A stretch of 28,101 nucleotides of DNA from positions 1-28,101 of IMG/VR virus record IMGVR_UViG_3300040856_001514. One strand, 5' to 3'. A program made the translations under genes and the position numbers. This stretch comes from a virus. Under the pieces are notes generated by a model, which made no database searches, was not told where the DNA came from, and was given only the letters and a program-made list of their open reading frames with translations. This document shows positions 6,904-14,262 of the stretch, in pieces. Each line of letters starts with the position of its first letter. The first letter of the stretch is position 1.

Positions 6904-7919
6904 TACTTGCCTAATCCTGTAAAGTTACCCACAGCACTCTTTGTACTGTTTTTTACACCAGAAACTATTTTGGCTTTGGTGTTACCATAACCTTGTATAA
7001 TTTCATTGCCTGCTCCGGCAATTTGATTGCTAACTTGATTTAAAGAAAGTGAACCTTTTGTGCTGTCACCTACTTTGCCTGAATCTCCTGTTACACCTTC
7101 CTTGTTGTCTTTTTTACCAAGTGCAGGCGGGTTTTCAGTTTCAGTAACAGCAGGCGTATCTAAAAAATCTCCTGCTGTGTCTCCAAACATTTCTTCTAAT
7201 GGATATTCTGTTTCACTTGAATCTAATGGTTGTGCCACCTGATCAATTAAAAAGTTTTCATACTGAAAACCAAAACTCAAATTAACTACACCGCTTTGAG
7301 CATAATCAAGTTGATCCATATCAAATCTTGCCAATCTTGGATATATCACTCTTGTTTTGCTGTACATCTTTCCTGCAACCTGATATATGTCTATGTGTTT
7401 TAAAAGACGACTGTGAAAATTGTTGTGTGTAGCAAGACCAAAATGATGACTTTTTGTAAACTGATCTTCTGTTTGATATAAATTTCTATTGTAGTTGTGA
7501 TCTTCAGATCTTGATTCTCCTTGAACACCACTTTTCTTTTGTGTTAATCTTGCACCTTGAAATTCAAATTCATACAACAGTTTTGCAAATTTTAATCCCA
7601 ACCCATCATGTGTGTCATACATTCTAAAACTCAAAGGATCAAATGTAATTGACCTATTAACAACTCTTTTTCTGTTGTATTGATTTAACACAGTTTGATC
7701 CACTGTGAACTTGGGTTGATCAACACTGTTTACTAAGAAGTGCAATCTGTCTCTGAATTGATTTAATTCGTCGTAAGTTGTCTTTAAATGCTCCGGTACT
7801 GCCAACTGGTACATATTGAAAACCACAACATATTGATGTGCTTGTCTTGGAGCTGGGTCATGATTTGAGCCGCGAAGATAAAGATTCGCGGCTCTGTTAG
7901 CTGGTTTTAAAACTGCCAT
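6903..7919 (-). CDS. Tail-tube-fold protein, possibly gp54/gp48-like tube initiator
   Basis: 338 residues. Residues about 25-240 look like the tail-tube fold of gp19/gp48/gp54: a first strand HQYVVVFNMYQL, a segment VDQPKFTVDQTVLNQYNRKR followed by RSITFDPLSFRMYDTHDG, and a final strand pair IYPRLARFDMDQLDYAQSG then VVNLSFGFQYENFLI. T4 gp54 has the same order (strand, KMPENRL, ITGRELDPLVISFRM, terminal FDVTFAYR). About 100 C-terminal residues are low-complexity and rich in Gly, Lys and Asn. It lies directly after gp19, with a CGGAG Shine-Dalgarno site before the ATG. A baseplate protein that starts tube polymerisation is the best guess; a divergent second tube protein is the alternative. Confidence 0.7.
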   Translation of the reverse strand: MAVLKPANRAANLYLRGSNHDPAPRQAHQYVVVFNMYQLAVPEHLKTTYDELNQFRDRLHFLVNSVDQPKFTVDQTVLNQYNRKRVVNRSITFDPLSFRMYDTHDGLGLKFAKLLYEFEFQGARLTQKKSGVQGESRSEDHNYNRNLYQTEDQFTKSHHFGLATHNNFHSRLLKHIDIYQVAGKMYSKTRVIYPRLARFDMDQLDYAQSGVVNLSFGFQYENFLIDQVAQPLDSSETEYPLEEMFGDTAGDFLDTPAVTETENPPALGKKDNKEGVTGDSGKVGDSTKGSLSLNQVSNQIAGAGNEIIQGYGNTKAKIVSGVKNSTKSAVGNFTGLGK

Positions 7920-7962
7920 ATTCTATTACTCCGCTGGTAAGGATTAAACGAAATAGTAATTA

Positions 7963-8556
7963 TTATACTAATCCGCCAGATCCACCTAAACCAAGTAGAG
8001 GGAATATAGTGTCGCCTGGTGCTTGATGTATTGCATTATCATATTTCAGTGTCAAGATAACTTGTACTGGTTCTGATACTGCATAGTCACCATCTGAATA
8101 ATCAACATTTTGTAAGAAACAACCTTCTAAATCCCATTGTTCTAGTTCTGTGTCATTTGTACCATCTAAGATTTCAATTTTAGTTCCGAACTTGTAAACT
8201 GATCCCGATGTTGCAGAAGTTTGTTCAAAGTGATTTAACTGTTTCTGTACTTGTTGACCAACAAGTTTAGAAATGTTATTGTTGATATCATCTCTAAGTG
8301 TTATGTTAACTGATTCCCATGTGTGTTTACCTTGCATGTATGCAACTGAGTTGTATGAATGAATTGGTACTTCTTCATGGTTAATCTTTGGTCTCGTAAC
8401 CGACATAACTTGTTGAGTCAGTTGAAGAGGTGACGCACCTAGGTTACCAAAGTTAGTGAATCTAACTCTAAATCTATATTTCAGTTTAGGCTGTAAAATA
8501 CCGCCTCTACCTGTTGATCCATCTATCGGTACACCAAATTTTGAAAGTGTTGCCAT
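7963..8556 (-). CDS. gp19: Tail tube protein, gp19-like
   Basis: 197 residues (T4 gp19 has 163). The fold-defining strands are visible: KYRFRVRFTNFGN, then QQVMSVTRPKINHEEVPIHS, then GKHTWESVNITLRDDINNNI, and a C-terminal strand pair around VQVILTLKYDNAI. This is the pattern of contractile-tail tube proteins, which stack as hexameric rings inside the sheath. It follows gp18 on the same strand, as in T4. A strong AAGGAGAG ribosome site precedes the ATG, which suits a highly expressed protein, and a late promoter-like box and a terminator separate it from gp18, giving it its own transcript. Confidence 0.9.
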   Translation of the reverse strand: MATLSKFGVPIDGSTGRGGILQPKLKYRFRVRFTNFGNLGASPLQLTQQVMSVTRPKINHEEVPIHSYNSVAYMQGKHTWESVNITLRDDINNNISKLVGQQVQKQLNHFEQTSATSGSVYKFGTKIEILDGTNDTELEQWDLEGCFLQNVDYSDGDYAVSEPVQVILTLKYDNAIHQAPGDTIFPLLGLGGSGGLV

Positions 8557-8580
8557 TTTGTTTTCTCTCCTTAATACTAT

Positions 8581-8587
8581 TATTTAC
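8581..8587 (-). promoter_or_regulatory. Late promoter-like box upstream of gp19
   Basis: Minus-strand GTAAATAATAGTATTAAGG, a one-base variant of ATAAATA, lies about 25 bases before the gp19 ATG and downstream of a hairpin that would end gp18 transcripts. It shares the TAAATA-N-TAgTA pattern with the boxes before 18144 and gp16. Confidence 0.45.
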
Positions 8588-8635
8588 ACTTTTGTATGAA
8601 TTATAAAAATTTTTATATCCATTTAAAGGTAAATT

Positions 8636-8662
8636 AAAGGGATAAGGTTCGCTTACCCCTTT
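8636..8662 (-). terminator. Terminator after gp18
   Basis: In minus-strand RNA an 11-bp stem (AAAGGGGUAAG with CUUAUCCCUUU, one G-U pair) encloses the loop CGAAC and is followed by AAUUU. It starts 6 bases after the gp18 stop codon. The trailing U tract is short, so efficiency may be moderate. The opposite strand has an A-C mismatch at the G-U position, which favours the minus orientation. Confidence 0.55.
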
Positions 8663-8668
8663 ATTTTA

Positions 8669-11600
8669 TTAACTTGTTAAACTTTCTCCAGTGTTTTTGA
8701 TACGAAGTGGAATATAGATAAATTCAATTGCTTTCACTGGTTGAATAGCAATATCAATCCATAATTCATTTCTATCAATTCTGGCACCAGTATTGTTTGT
8801 TTCATCACAAACTACTAAGAAATCAAACACTGCTCTCTTAGAAACAAGATCTTCAAAGAATCTATTGAAAGTATCTGTAACTTGATCTCTAGTAATTCTG
8901 TCATTTGGTTCAAACAAGAAAGGTTTTGCAAGTTGGTCTAATTGGTATCTTAGATACACAATCAGTCTTGCTACATTAACTCTATCAAGTGCTGACGCAA
9001 TTGGTGATAGTGTCTTCTGACCAAATACCACTAATCCTCTGTTTGGAATAAACGCAATTGGATTTAACTTGTTTGCGTATAGTGTGTCTCTTTGACCTTC
9101 TGACAATGTTACTGCTTTAAACTCTTCTTCGCTAGTGATATAACCAACTGAAGTTGAGTTGTCTACTAAACCTCTTGTGAAGCCTGCTGGTGCAAACCAT
9201 GGAAACGCCACCTGATCATTAAATGCCATTGTTCTCATAGCAATATGTGTTGGTGGAACTGTTACATTGTTGCCTGCTAGATCTGATGTAAATCCTGAAG
9301 GATAATACACAGCCGCATACGGAGTACCAGTCAATAAACCATCTTCTCCATTTGTTGGAGCCTTGTTGGCATTGGTTGCCCAATTTTGAATTGACGTTCC
9401 GTCTGGTGCTAATCTAAATGGTGTGTCAGCAAGTACAAATGCTGTTAATTTTCTATCTGTACTTAATGCAACCATTTCGTCAAGTAACTCTGGATAACCA
9501 GGAGCGGCAATCAAGTTAAAGAATCTTGATTCTGCTCTGATATCTTCGTTGCCTTGTAACGCACCTTGCATTGCTGTAACAATCACATTTCTTTGTGCTT
9601 GTCTGCCAGTGTATGGTGACCCATCAGTTTTTAATCCTGATTCAGTTACCCAAATGTTACCATTGTTTGTGTTATCAAAAGTGTAATTAGTTACATATTT
9701 TTTAACATTGTAACCTGACAATCTTGTGTTAAACAATAGTATGCCTTCTGGATAAACAGCAGGATCTGGAGCATCTGAATGGAAGTTAGCATACGCTGAA
9801 CCCCAATCTTGATCATCTTCGTTTGCTCCACCTGGGTTACCTACTGCATCACCAAACACAACACCTGATGCTGTGCTTTGATCTGCATTGTCTAGTAATA
9901 CCCAAGCTGATGTGGCTGTACTGTATTTGTAAATTTTTGGATAAGCATCTAATTCATCAGAGTCAATCCAAACATCACCGTCTTGTAAGTTTGAAGTTTC
10001 GTCTGATCTCTTAGTTGGTTCACCTGATACAATTTGTAAATCTCTAATACCGCCTGATACTACAGAATTTGCATCGTATCTATCTTTTGAGTTAGCATAA
10101 GCCAACCATTTCATAGTACCGCCATCGTTTTCTGCAATGTACAAGTCTGCGTCTTGAGTTGTTTTGTACCATAGTGAGCCATTTACTGGATCACTTGTTG
10201 GTGCTGAAGCTGATGCTTCGTAAGTTGCATCTGACCAAAGTGATTTGTAGTAAAATGCTGGTGTGCCTGATGATGTGTTATCAGTAAATCCAAGATCTGA
10301 AGTTGACGCACCTTTGATGTTTGTGTCATCAGCACCGTCTTGAATGTAAACTGCATAACCACCAGTTCTTGTTAATTTTAAATATTGTCTTGTTGCACTA
10401 ACATAATCAATACTAGCAGTGATGTTTGCTGACTGTAGTGTTGAATCATTATTAACTGCTGTGACAATCTCAGCAAGTGTTACTGGGTTACCTGCACCTG
10501 CGGCACCTGTTACTGTAATAGTTTGGCCATTAATTTCCATTCTAATTGCAGTGTTGGATCCACCTGTTGCTACACCATTGTGTAATGATGCGGCATTACC
10601 AGTTGCAACTGTTGATGTACCTGCTCCTCTAATTCTAACTTCGTATTGAATTTCCGGAGTTGCAGTTGCACCGCTAAATGCTTCAATTGATTTTTTAGCA
10701 AAATCAGTTGATGATACAGTTGATGAGGTTGCTGTGAAATTTGCTCTTAATTCTGATGCAATGTTACCATCATCAAAATCATCAAATCTTACGTACACAT
10801 CATTAGCAGATAGTGAGCTACCACCTTGTGCTGTAGCGGCATCATCTCTTGAATATATTTCAGATGAGATTGATGACCATGAGCTTGTTGCTGTGCTGTA
10901 TGATTTCATTACAATGTTTGCACCTTGACCACCTGATGTTGATTTTAACCAAACATCTTTGTAGTTACCAGATACTGCCACAGTTGGTGCTGTACCGTTA
11001 CCTGATTGAATGTAAACATTGGCGCTTGTTGCTGTTTTCCATGATGGTGAACCTACCACTTCCCATGTGCCTGAAACTTTTTGATAAAGTTTTGCTGGTG
11101 AAGTAGAAGCCACTAACACATAATCTAAATCTTGGCCATAAGTTGTAACCGGATCACCATTAGATGCTACGTTACCGCCTGCGGCACCTGGAGTATCAAG
11201 TAATACTGTTGGTGTCATCTTATCCCAAGCATTTGGAGTTGCTGTTGTGTTTGCTGTAAATAATCCCCAATCTGTGTTAGTTGTGTCTAACCAGTATGTT
11301 CCATCTGCTGGAGCAAGTTTTGGAGCGTTTGTAGAACCTTCTAACTGATCTAAGTCTATGTTAGCTCTTACTACATATGATCTATTAGAAATTCCTAAGT
11401 ATGAATATGTTGATAGCAAACCGTATTCATTTCTTTCATCACCGTGTAGCATTGTGCCTTGTAGTGATTTGAATGATGGTTCGCCAAAGGTTGTAACCAG
11501 TTCTCTTTGCGAAGTGATCAAAAATGGTACTCCAGCATTTGCTGAAGTTGTACCAACAGCAGTATTGCCTGTGCTCGGATCTGTTTTGTCCTGTGCAGTA

Positions 11601-11698
11601 GCAACAACTACCAAAGGTACTGTACCTTGACCAGCTGATGCATACATTGATTCGTCAATGACTGAAACTGATACACCTGGTGATACTAAAGTTGGCAT
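8669..11698 (-). CDS. gp18: Tail sheath protein, gp18-like, with large modular insertion
   Basis: 1009 residues, against 659 in T4. The contractile-sheath parts are the N-terminus SPGVSVSVIDESMYA with FGEPSFKSLQGTML (71-84), and the C-terminal third: PGYPELLDEMVALSTDRK (733-750), FPWFAPAGFTRGLVD (832-846), IAFIPNRGLVVFGQKTL (881-897) and RITRDQVTDTFNRFFEDL (934-951). Between about 125 and 690 lies an insertion containing four tryptophan-centred repeats (near GTYWLD 133, KDVWLK 247, GSLWYK 507 and GDVWID 574) and a flagellin/hook IN-like segment, INGQTITVTGAAGAG (389-403) with TLAEIVTAVNND. These probably decorate the tail surface. A GGGAG ribosome site precedes the ATG. Sheath identity is firm; the roles of the insertions are inferred. 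Confidence 0.94.
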   Translation of the reverse strand: MPTLVSPGVSVSVIDESMYASAGQGTVPLVVVATAQDKTDPSTGNTAVGTTSANAGVPFLITSQRELVTTFGEPSFKSLQGTMLHGDERNEYGLLSTYSYLGISNRSYVVRANIDLDQLEGSTNAPKLAPADGTYWLDTTNTDWGLFTANTTATPNAWDKMTPTVLLDTPGAAGGNVASNGDPVTTYGQDLDYVLVASTSPAKLYQKVSGTWEVVGSPSWKTATSANVYIQSGNGTAPTVAVSGNYKDVWLKSTSGGQGANIVMKSYSTATSSWSSISSEIYSRDDAATAQGGSSLSANDVYVRFDDFDDGNIASELRANFTATSSTVSSTDFAKKSIEAFSGATATPEIQYEVRIRGAGTSTVATGNAASLHNGVATGGSNTAIRMEINGQTITVTGAAGAGNPVTLAEIVTAVNNDSTLQSANITASIDYVSATRQYLKLTRTGGYAVYIQDGADDTNIKGASTSDLGFTDNTSSGTPAFYYKSLWSDATYEASASAPTSDPVNGSLWYKTTQDADLYIAENDGGTMKWLAYANSKDRYDANSVVSGGIRDLQIVSGEPTKRSDETSNLQDGDVWIDSDELDAYPKIYKYSTATSAWVLLDNADQSTASGVVFGDAVGNPGGANEDDQDWGSAYANFHSDAPDPAVYPEGILLFNTRLSGYNVKKYVTNYTFDNTNNGNIWVTESGLKTDGSPYTGRQAQRNVIVTAMQGALQGNEDIRAESRFFNLIAAPGYPELLDEMVALSTDRKLTAFVLADTPFRLAPDGTSIQNWATNANKAPTNGEDGLLTGTPYAAVYYPSGFTSDLAGNNVTVPPTHIAMRTMAFNDQVAFPWFAPAGFTRGLVDNSTSVGYITSEEEFKAVTLSEGQRDTLYANKLNPIAFIPNRGLVVFGQKTLSPIASALDRVNVARLIVYLRYQLDQLAKPFLFEPNDRITRDQVTDTFNRFFEDLVSKRAVFDFLVVCDETNNTGARIDRNELWIDIAIQPVKAIEFIYIPLRIKNTGESLTS

Positions 11699-11723
11699 AG
11701 TTTATTTTCTCCCTACTATATGT

Positions 11724-11738
11724 GACAATTTTATTGTC
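11724..11738. promoter_or_regulatory. Inverted repeat in the gp18/HNH divergent intergenic region
   Basis: Perfect 6-bp inverted repeat GACAAT/ATTGTC with a 3-base spacer, 26 bases upstream of the gp18 start, in the 127-base gap between two divergent genes. It could be a 5' leader hairpin or an operator. The same gap holds a CTAAATA box (11759-11765, minus), a possible distal late promoter for gp18, and a 10-bp palindrome CCTTTAAAGG (11799-11808) before the HNH gene. Confidence 0.3.
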
Positions 11739-11825
11739 TACTCTATATTATATAATGATATTTAGCCAATCTTTATAAAAAACACCAGAAGTACATTCCC
11801 TTTAAAGGTATTAAATAAACATAGT

Positions 11826-12197
11826 ATGAGCGTGAAAGACGATATAAAGCACATAAGACCATTATGTAATTCTTGTAAAACTAGACCTGCGGCTTTTAAT
11901 TACAAAAGAAAAGGCAAAGTTTATTATCGTAAAAAATGTGATCAATGTATCAAAACTGATGCAGGTGAGAGAACAAAATACAATTATTCATGGGTCAAAA
12001 GCGGATATAGAAAGAAAAGTATCTGTGAAAAATGTGGCTTTAAATCAAAACATCCTTCACAAATGGACGTTTATCACATAGACGGCAACTTAAAAAATTC
12101 TAGTTGGGATAACTTAAAAAGTATATGTGCTAATTGTAGTAGAATCAAAAGTCTTGACGAAGTAGGGTGGAAACAAGGTGATTTATTACCAGATTAG
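11826..12197 (+). CDS. HNH-type zinc-finger endonuclease
   Basis: 123 residues with two metal-binding units. The N-terminal CNSC (14-17) and CDQC (38-41) form a zinc-ribbon pattern. The C-terminal HNH part has CEKC (67-70), the core YHIDGNLKNS with His84, Asp86 and Asn88, a second NLKSICANC with Asn96, and Cys101/Cys104 completing the zinc knot. This is the small phage HNH protein type that nicks or cuts DNA, either as a free-standing homing enzyme or in packaging. It is transcribed opposite to gp18 and converges on a lipoprotein gene, with stop codons overlapping in TTAG. Its position beside tRNA genes and between tail genes of the other strand suits a mobile insertion. All key residues are present. 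Confidence 0.85.
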   Translation: MSVKDDIKHIRPLCNSCKTRPAAFNYKRKGKVYYRKKCDQCIKTDAGERTKYNYSWVKSGYRKKSICEKCGFKSKHPSQMDVYHIDGNLKNSSWDNLKSICANCSRIKSLDEVGWKQGDLLPD

Positions 12198-12358
12198 TAA
12201 TTGCAACTGACTTTGGTTTCAGGATTAATTTGATCTTGTATAGGCTTTTCAATATCAAATTCTTCATTGATAGATGCTGAAGGTTTGAATTCACAGTCTG
12301 TAACTTTAAAAGAACAAGCACTAAACAGCAGTAAAAAACATATAAAAATTAGTTTCAT
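12194..12358 (-). CDS. Small putative lipoprotein, 54 aa
   Basis: A 54-residue frame from the ATG at 12358 to a TAA at 12194-12196. It begins MKLIFICFLLLFSACSFKV: a Lys, a hydrophobic core and the lipobox-like LFSAC, so Cys15 would be the lipidated residue after signal peptidase II. The mature part is about 40 residues, polar and acidic, with two more cysteines (DCEF and VSCNY). It is convergent with the HNH gene and lies just downstream of a tRNA on the same strand. Small phage lipoproteins include outer-membrane spanin subunits and superinfection-exclusion proteins; the low proline content does not point strongly to a spanin. The signal sequence makes coding likely. Confidence 0.7.
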   Translation of the reverse strand: MKLIFICFLLLFSACSFKVTDCEFKPSASINEEFDIEKPIQDQINPETKVSCNY

Positions 12359-12373
12359 AGAACATATTTATTG

Positions 12374-12467
12374 TGGTAGTCCTGACAGGATTTGAACCTG
12401 TATCGCTCTCTAATCTGGAGACTGTGCCGAGTATAAGCCGGGTGTTTTACCATTAAACTACAGGACT
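12374..12467 (-). tRNA. tRNA with UAU anticodon (Ile, AUA) and long variable arm
   Basis: The acceptor stem is a perfect AGTCCTG/CAGGACT, followed by A and an encoded CCA. The D arm is GTTT-AATGGTA-AAAC and the T arm ACAGG-TTCAAAT-CCTGT is perfect. The anticodon arm CCCGG-CTTATAC-TCGGC has one C-C mismatch at the base and a G-U at the top, and gives anticodon UAU with U33 and A37 in place. The variable region is about 24 nt with a TCTC/GAGA stem, which is normal for Leu, Ser or Tyr but not for Ile. The amino acid is therefore uncertain. AUA codons are common here (five in the visible gp17), so an AUA reader would make sense. Confidence 0.7.
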
Positions 12468-12475
12468 TTTGTTTT

Positions 12476-12628
12476 TTATTTTTTCTTTTTCTTACTGCCC
12501 CATCCCCAAGTTTTTTTAATCTTGCTAGGATCTGATTTTTGCATAGGTGGACAAATTGTTGGTTTGTTTGTTTTTAACCATTCTTTAACTGCTTGTTGTT
12601 CTGCTTCTGATTTAGTTGGTTTTTTCAT
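12476..12628 (-). CDS. Small basic protein, 50 aa
   Basis: 50 residues beginning MKKPTKSEAEQQAVKEWL and ending in a lysine run, WGWGSKKKKK. I use the ATG at 12628, preceded by AAGGAAG at ideal spacing, because an upstream in-frame start at 12679 would put the N-terminus inside the tRNA-Leu gene. Features are a predicted helix (residues 5-18), a CPP motif and two tryptophans before the basic tail, which could bind nucleic acid or acidic partners. Function unknown. It is sandwiched between two tRNA genes on the same strand and probably shares their transcript. Confidence 0.7.
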   Translation of the reverse strand: MKKPTKSEAEQQAVKEWLKTNKPTICPPMQKSDPSKIKKTWGWGSKKKKK

Positions 12629-12644
12629 ATATCTTCCTTTAAGT

Positions 12645-12731
12645 TGGTGCGAGCAGAGGGACTCGAACCCACACACCATAATTGATAACGGATTTTAAGT
12701 CCGTTGCGTCTACCTATTCCGCCATGCTCGC
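12645..12731 (-). tRNA. tRNA-Leu(UAA)
   Basis: Acceptor stem GCGAGCA/TGCTCGC, discriminator A and encoded CCA. D arm GCG...CGC with AGG in the loop, anticodon arm ACGGA-CTTAAAA-TCCGT with anticodon UAA, a class II variable arm of about 15 nt, and T arm GTGGG-TTCGAGT-CCCTC with one T-T mismatch. It reads UUA, a frequent leucine codon in this AT-rich genome. Confidence 0.93.
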
Positions 12732-12736
12732 AATCA

Positions 12737-13075
12737 CTACATTTTCTCGTCAAACGTTGACATTAAGTCTGGTTTAACTTTGCGATTAGTTTCTACTTCA
12801 TTGTAAAACTCATCTAGCTCTTTTGTTGATTGTGGCTGTGTGTTAATCTTTGGATCTTTTTTACGATATTGGTTTAATTCAAACACTTGACACATCATGT
12901 CTTCAAGATCATCGAATCTGTGTTGATAGATTGTTTCCATAGCCATAAGAAAATTATCAATTTCATCTTGAGTCATTGTTTCACGTTGCCAAAATCTATC
13001 ACGAAACAAGCGAATGTCTTCTAGCACCCAACTGGCTCGCATAATTTTTTCTTCAAGATCAAAACGATCAACCAT
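12737..13075 (-). CDS. Conserved phage hypothetical protein, 112 aa
   Basis: 112 residues. The N-terminal 70 are helical and acidic, with FDLEEKIMRASWVLEDIRLF, then TQDEIDNFLMAMETIYQHRFDDLED. From memory this FDLEEKIM...L..IY..RF..L pattern occurs in small uncharacterised proteins of many T4-like and cyanophages, usually in regions of nucleotide-metabolism genes. The C-terminal 40 residues are polar and probably disordered. The start at 13075 overlaps the end of the preceding gene by 8 bases, so the genes are coupled. No catalytic motif is visible and the function is unknown. Confidence 0.78.
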   Translation of the reverse strand: MVDRFDLEEKIMRASWVLEDIRLFRDRFWQRETMTQDEIDNFLMAMETIYQHRFDDLEDMMCQVFELNQYRKKDPKINTQPQSTKELDEFYNEVETNRKVKPDLMSTFDEKM

Positions 13076-13289
13076 AGTCTAATTCTCTTTTTGTTGTTAC
13101 ACAATAATCTATTACAAATTGTTTAAATTCTTCATAACTCACATTATGATAAGGTCCCCAATTGGCTCCTTTAATTTCGTTGCCGGTTGGGTCTTTTACT
13201 ATGTGCCAAAATTTTCTTGTGCGATCATCAGGATCATCATCATACTCGCAAAAGTATTGATATCCAAGATACTCCATATCAGATCTCAT
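13068..13289 (-). CDS. Hypothetical protein, 73 aa
   Basis: 73 residues, acidic and aromatic-rich (YLGYQYFCEYDDDPDD, then RKFWHIVKDPTG). It looks like a small globular alpha/beta domain. It has an AGGT ribosome site before the ATG at 13289 and overlaps the next gene by 8 bases. Not recognised. It is one of a run of small genes between gp1 and the tRNAs, which in T4-like phages are often early or middle proteins that modify the host. Confidence 0.65.
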   Translation of the reverse strand: MRSDMEYLGYQYFCEYDDDPDDRTRKFWHIVKDPTGNEIKGANWGPYHNVSYEEFKQFVIDYCVTTKRELDYG

Positions 13290-13293
13290 TGTG

Positions 13294-13506
13294 TTACCTT
13301 TTTTTAAGAAACAAACGAAACTCTTTCATACACGATCGAGTTAGTTCATTGACGTTGTAGATTACATATTCTTTTGAATCTGTATTGTAAAATCCCACTT
13401 GATCAATGTGACCATTTGATTTGTTTTTGTTGATACAGAGTTCAATGTTTTGGGGCTTTGATTTTTTCACTAGACCAAAGAATTCGTTGATGAACTGTTC
13501 AGACAT
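13294..13506 (-). CDS. Hypothetical protein, 70 aa
   Basis: 70 residues, basic at both ends, with a possible beta-hairpin (NIELCINKNKSNGHIDQVGF) and an ending FRLFLKKR. A good Shine-Dalgarno, AAGGA, precedes the ATG at 13506, and the next gene begins 4 bases after its stop. There is no recognised family, membrane segment or metal motif. Likely an accessory early or middle protein, judging only from its neighbours. Confidence 0.65.
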   Translation of the reverse strand: MSEQFINEFFGLVKKSKPQNIELCINKNKSNGHIDQVGFYNTDSKEYVIYNVNELTRSCMKEFRLFLKKR

Positions 13507-13570
13507 TTTGTTTTCCTTCTGTGCTGTAAATGGAAGTTTCTATTAACGTACTTTTATAGTAGTACAGGTT

Positions 13571-14221
13571 TTATTTCTTGTCAACCGTTTTTGTGTTTGA
13601 ATTTATTTTTTCTATGATTTGTTGTGTTTGTAATTGTAAATCTTCAATTGTAGAATTGTTGTGAATTTCATAATCAATTTTTTGATTGACCCAATCCCAT
13701 TCGCTTTGGTGTATACCCATTTCTGCTAGACTGTGTTGACTAAAAGCATCTCCAGATGCGGCTTCAACTGCCATTTCATACCAATGTGGAGTTCCGCCTC
13801 TTTGCACTTTAATTAAATAACCACCTAATGATTTTATCAAACTAACTTCGTTTTTAAAACGGCAATCGCTAATTACTATTTTTTTCATGCCACTTGACAC
13901 ATAACGATTTTCTAAACTGTGTAGCCAAATGTTTGGATTAAAACTATCTCTAAAAACTTCTGTGCCAATCAACTGCAAAGCTAATCTTGGTGTAAAAGTT
14001 TTGAAACCTAGTTTACTACTCCACCATGGATCAGACGCTTCTCTAAATTTACGACTGGCTTCAGTTTTGCCTTCCAGCATTTCTTTTGGCCACCCAAAAA
14101 TATGAGACACAGCATCTTTCAACGGATTAGCAAAAGACTCATGCTTATACCCATTGTCTTTGAAAACTTGAGCAACAGTGTCCTTACCGGCACCTATAAA
14201 TCCAACAATACCAACAATCAT
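13571..14221 (-). CDS. gp1: Deoxynucleoside monophosphate kinase, gp1-like
   Basis: 216 residues. The P-loop is GFIGAGKDT (7-15, Lys13). Other family features are FANPLKDAV, which follows the P-loop as in T4 gp1 and related dNMP kinases, PRLALQLIGTEVFRD around 78-92, and the Asp-Arg strand VISDCRFKNE (116-125). The enzyme phosphorylates dNMPs to dNDPs to feed phage DNA synthesis, and T4 gp1 also accepts the modified hm-dCMP. It is the only clear nucleotide-metabolism kinase in the window. A perfect 12-bp palindrome TTAATATATTAA (14223-14234) lies directly before the ATG. It lies between gp13 and the small accessory genes, on the same strand. Confidence 0.85.
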   Translation of the reverse strand: MIVGIVGFIGAGKDTVAQVFKDNGYKHESFANPLKDAVSHIFGWPKEMLEGKTEASRKFREASDPWWSSKLGFKTFTPRLALQLIGTEVFRDSFNPNIWLHSLENRYVSSGMKKIVISDCRFKNEVSLIKSLGGYLIKVQRGGTPHWYEMAVEAASGDAFSQHSLAEMGIHQSEWDWVNQKIDYEIHNNSTIEDLQLQTQQIIEKINSNTKTVDKK

Positions 14222-14262
14222 ATTAATATATTAACTTATTTTTTGTGATTAGTCAACAAAAA

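Noticed and set aside
12629-12679. Upstream start of the small basic protein at 12679
   Set aside because: It would encode the first residues from within the tRNA-Leu gene; the ATG at 12628 has a good Shine-Dalgarno sequence.
13550-13570. Inverted repeat around a TACTATAAA sequence after the gp1 gene
   Set aside because: Only five base pairs, A/T-rich loop, and no supporting -35 element; not enough for a promoter or terminator call.
14234-14262. Possible terminator between gp13 and gp1
   Set aside because: The arms TTTTTGT/ACAAAAA are A/T pairs around a 9-base loop with no GC stem or clear U tract; too weak to call.
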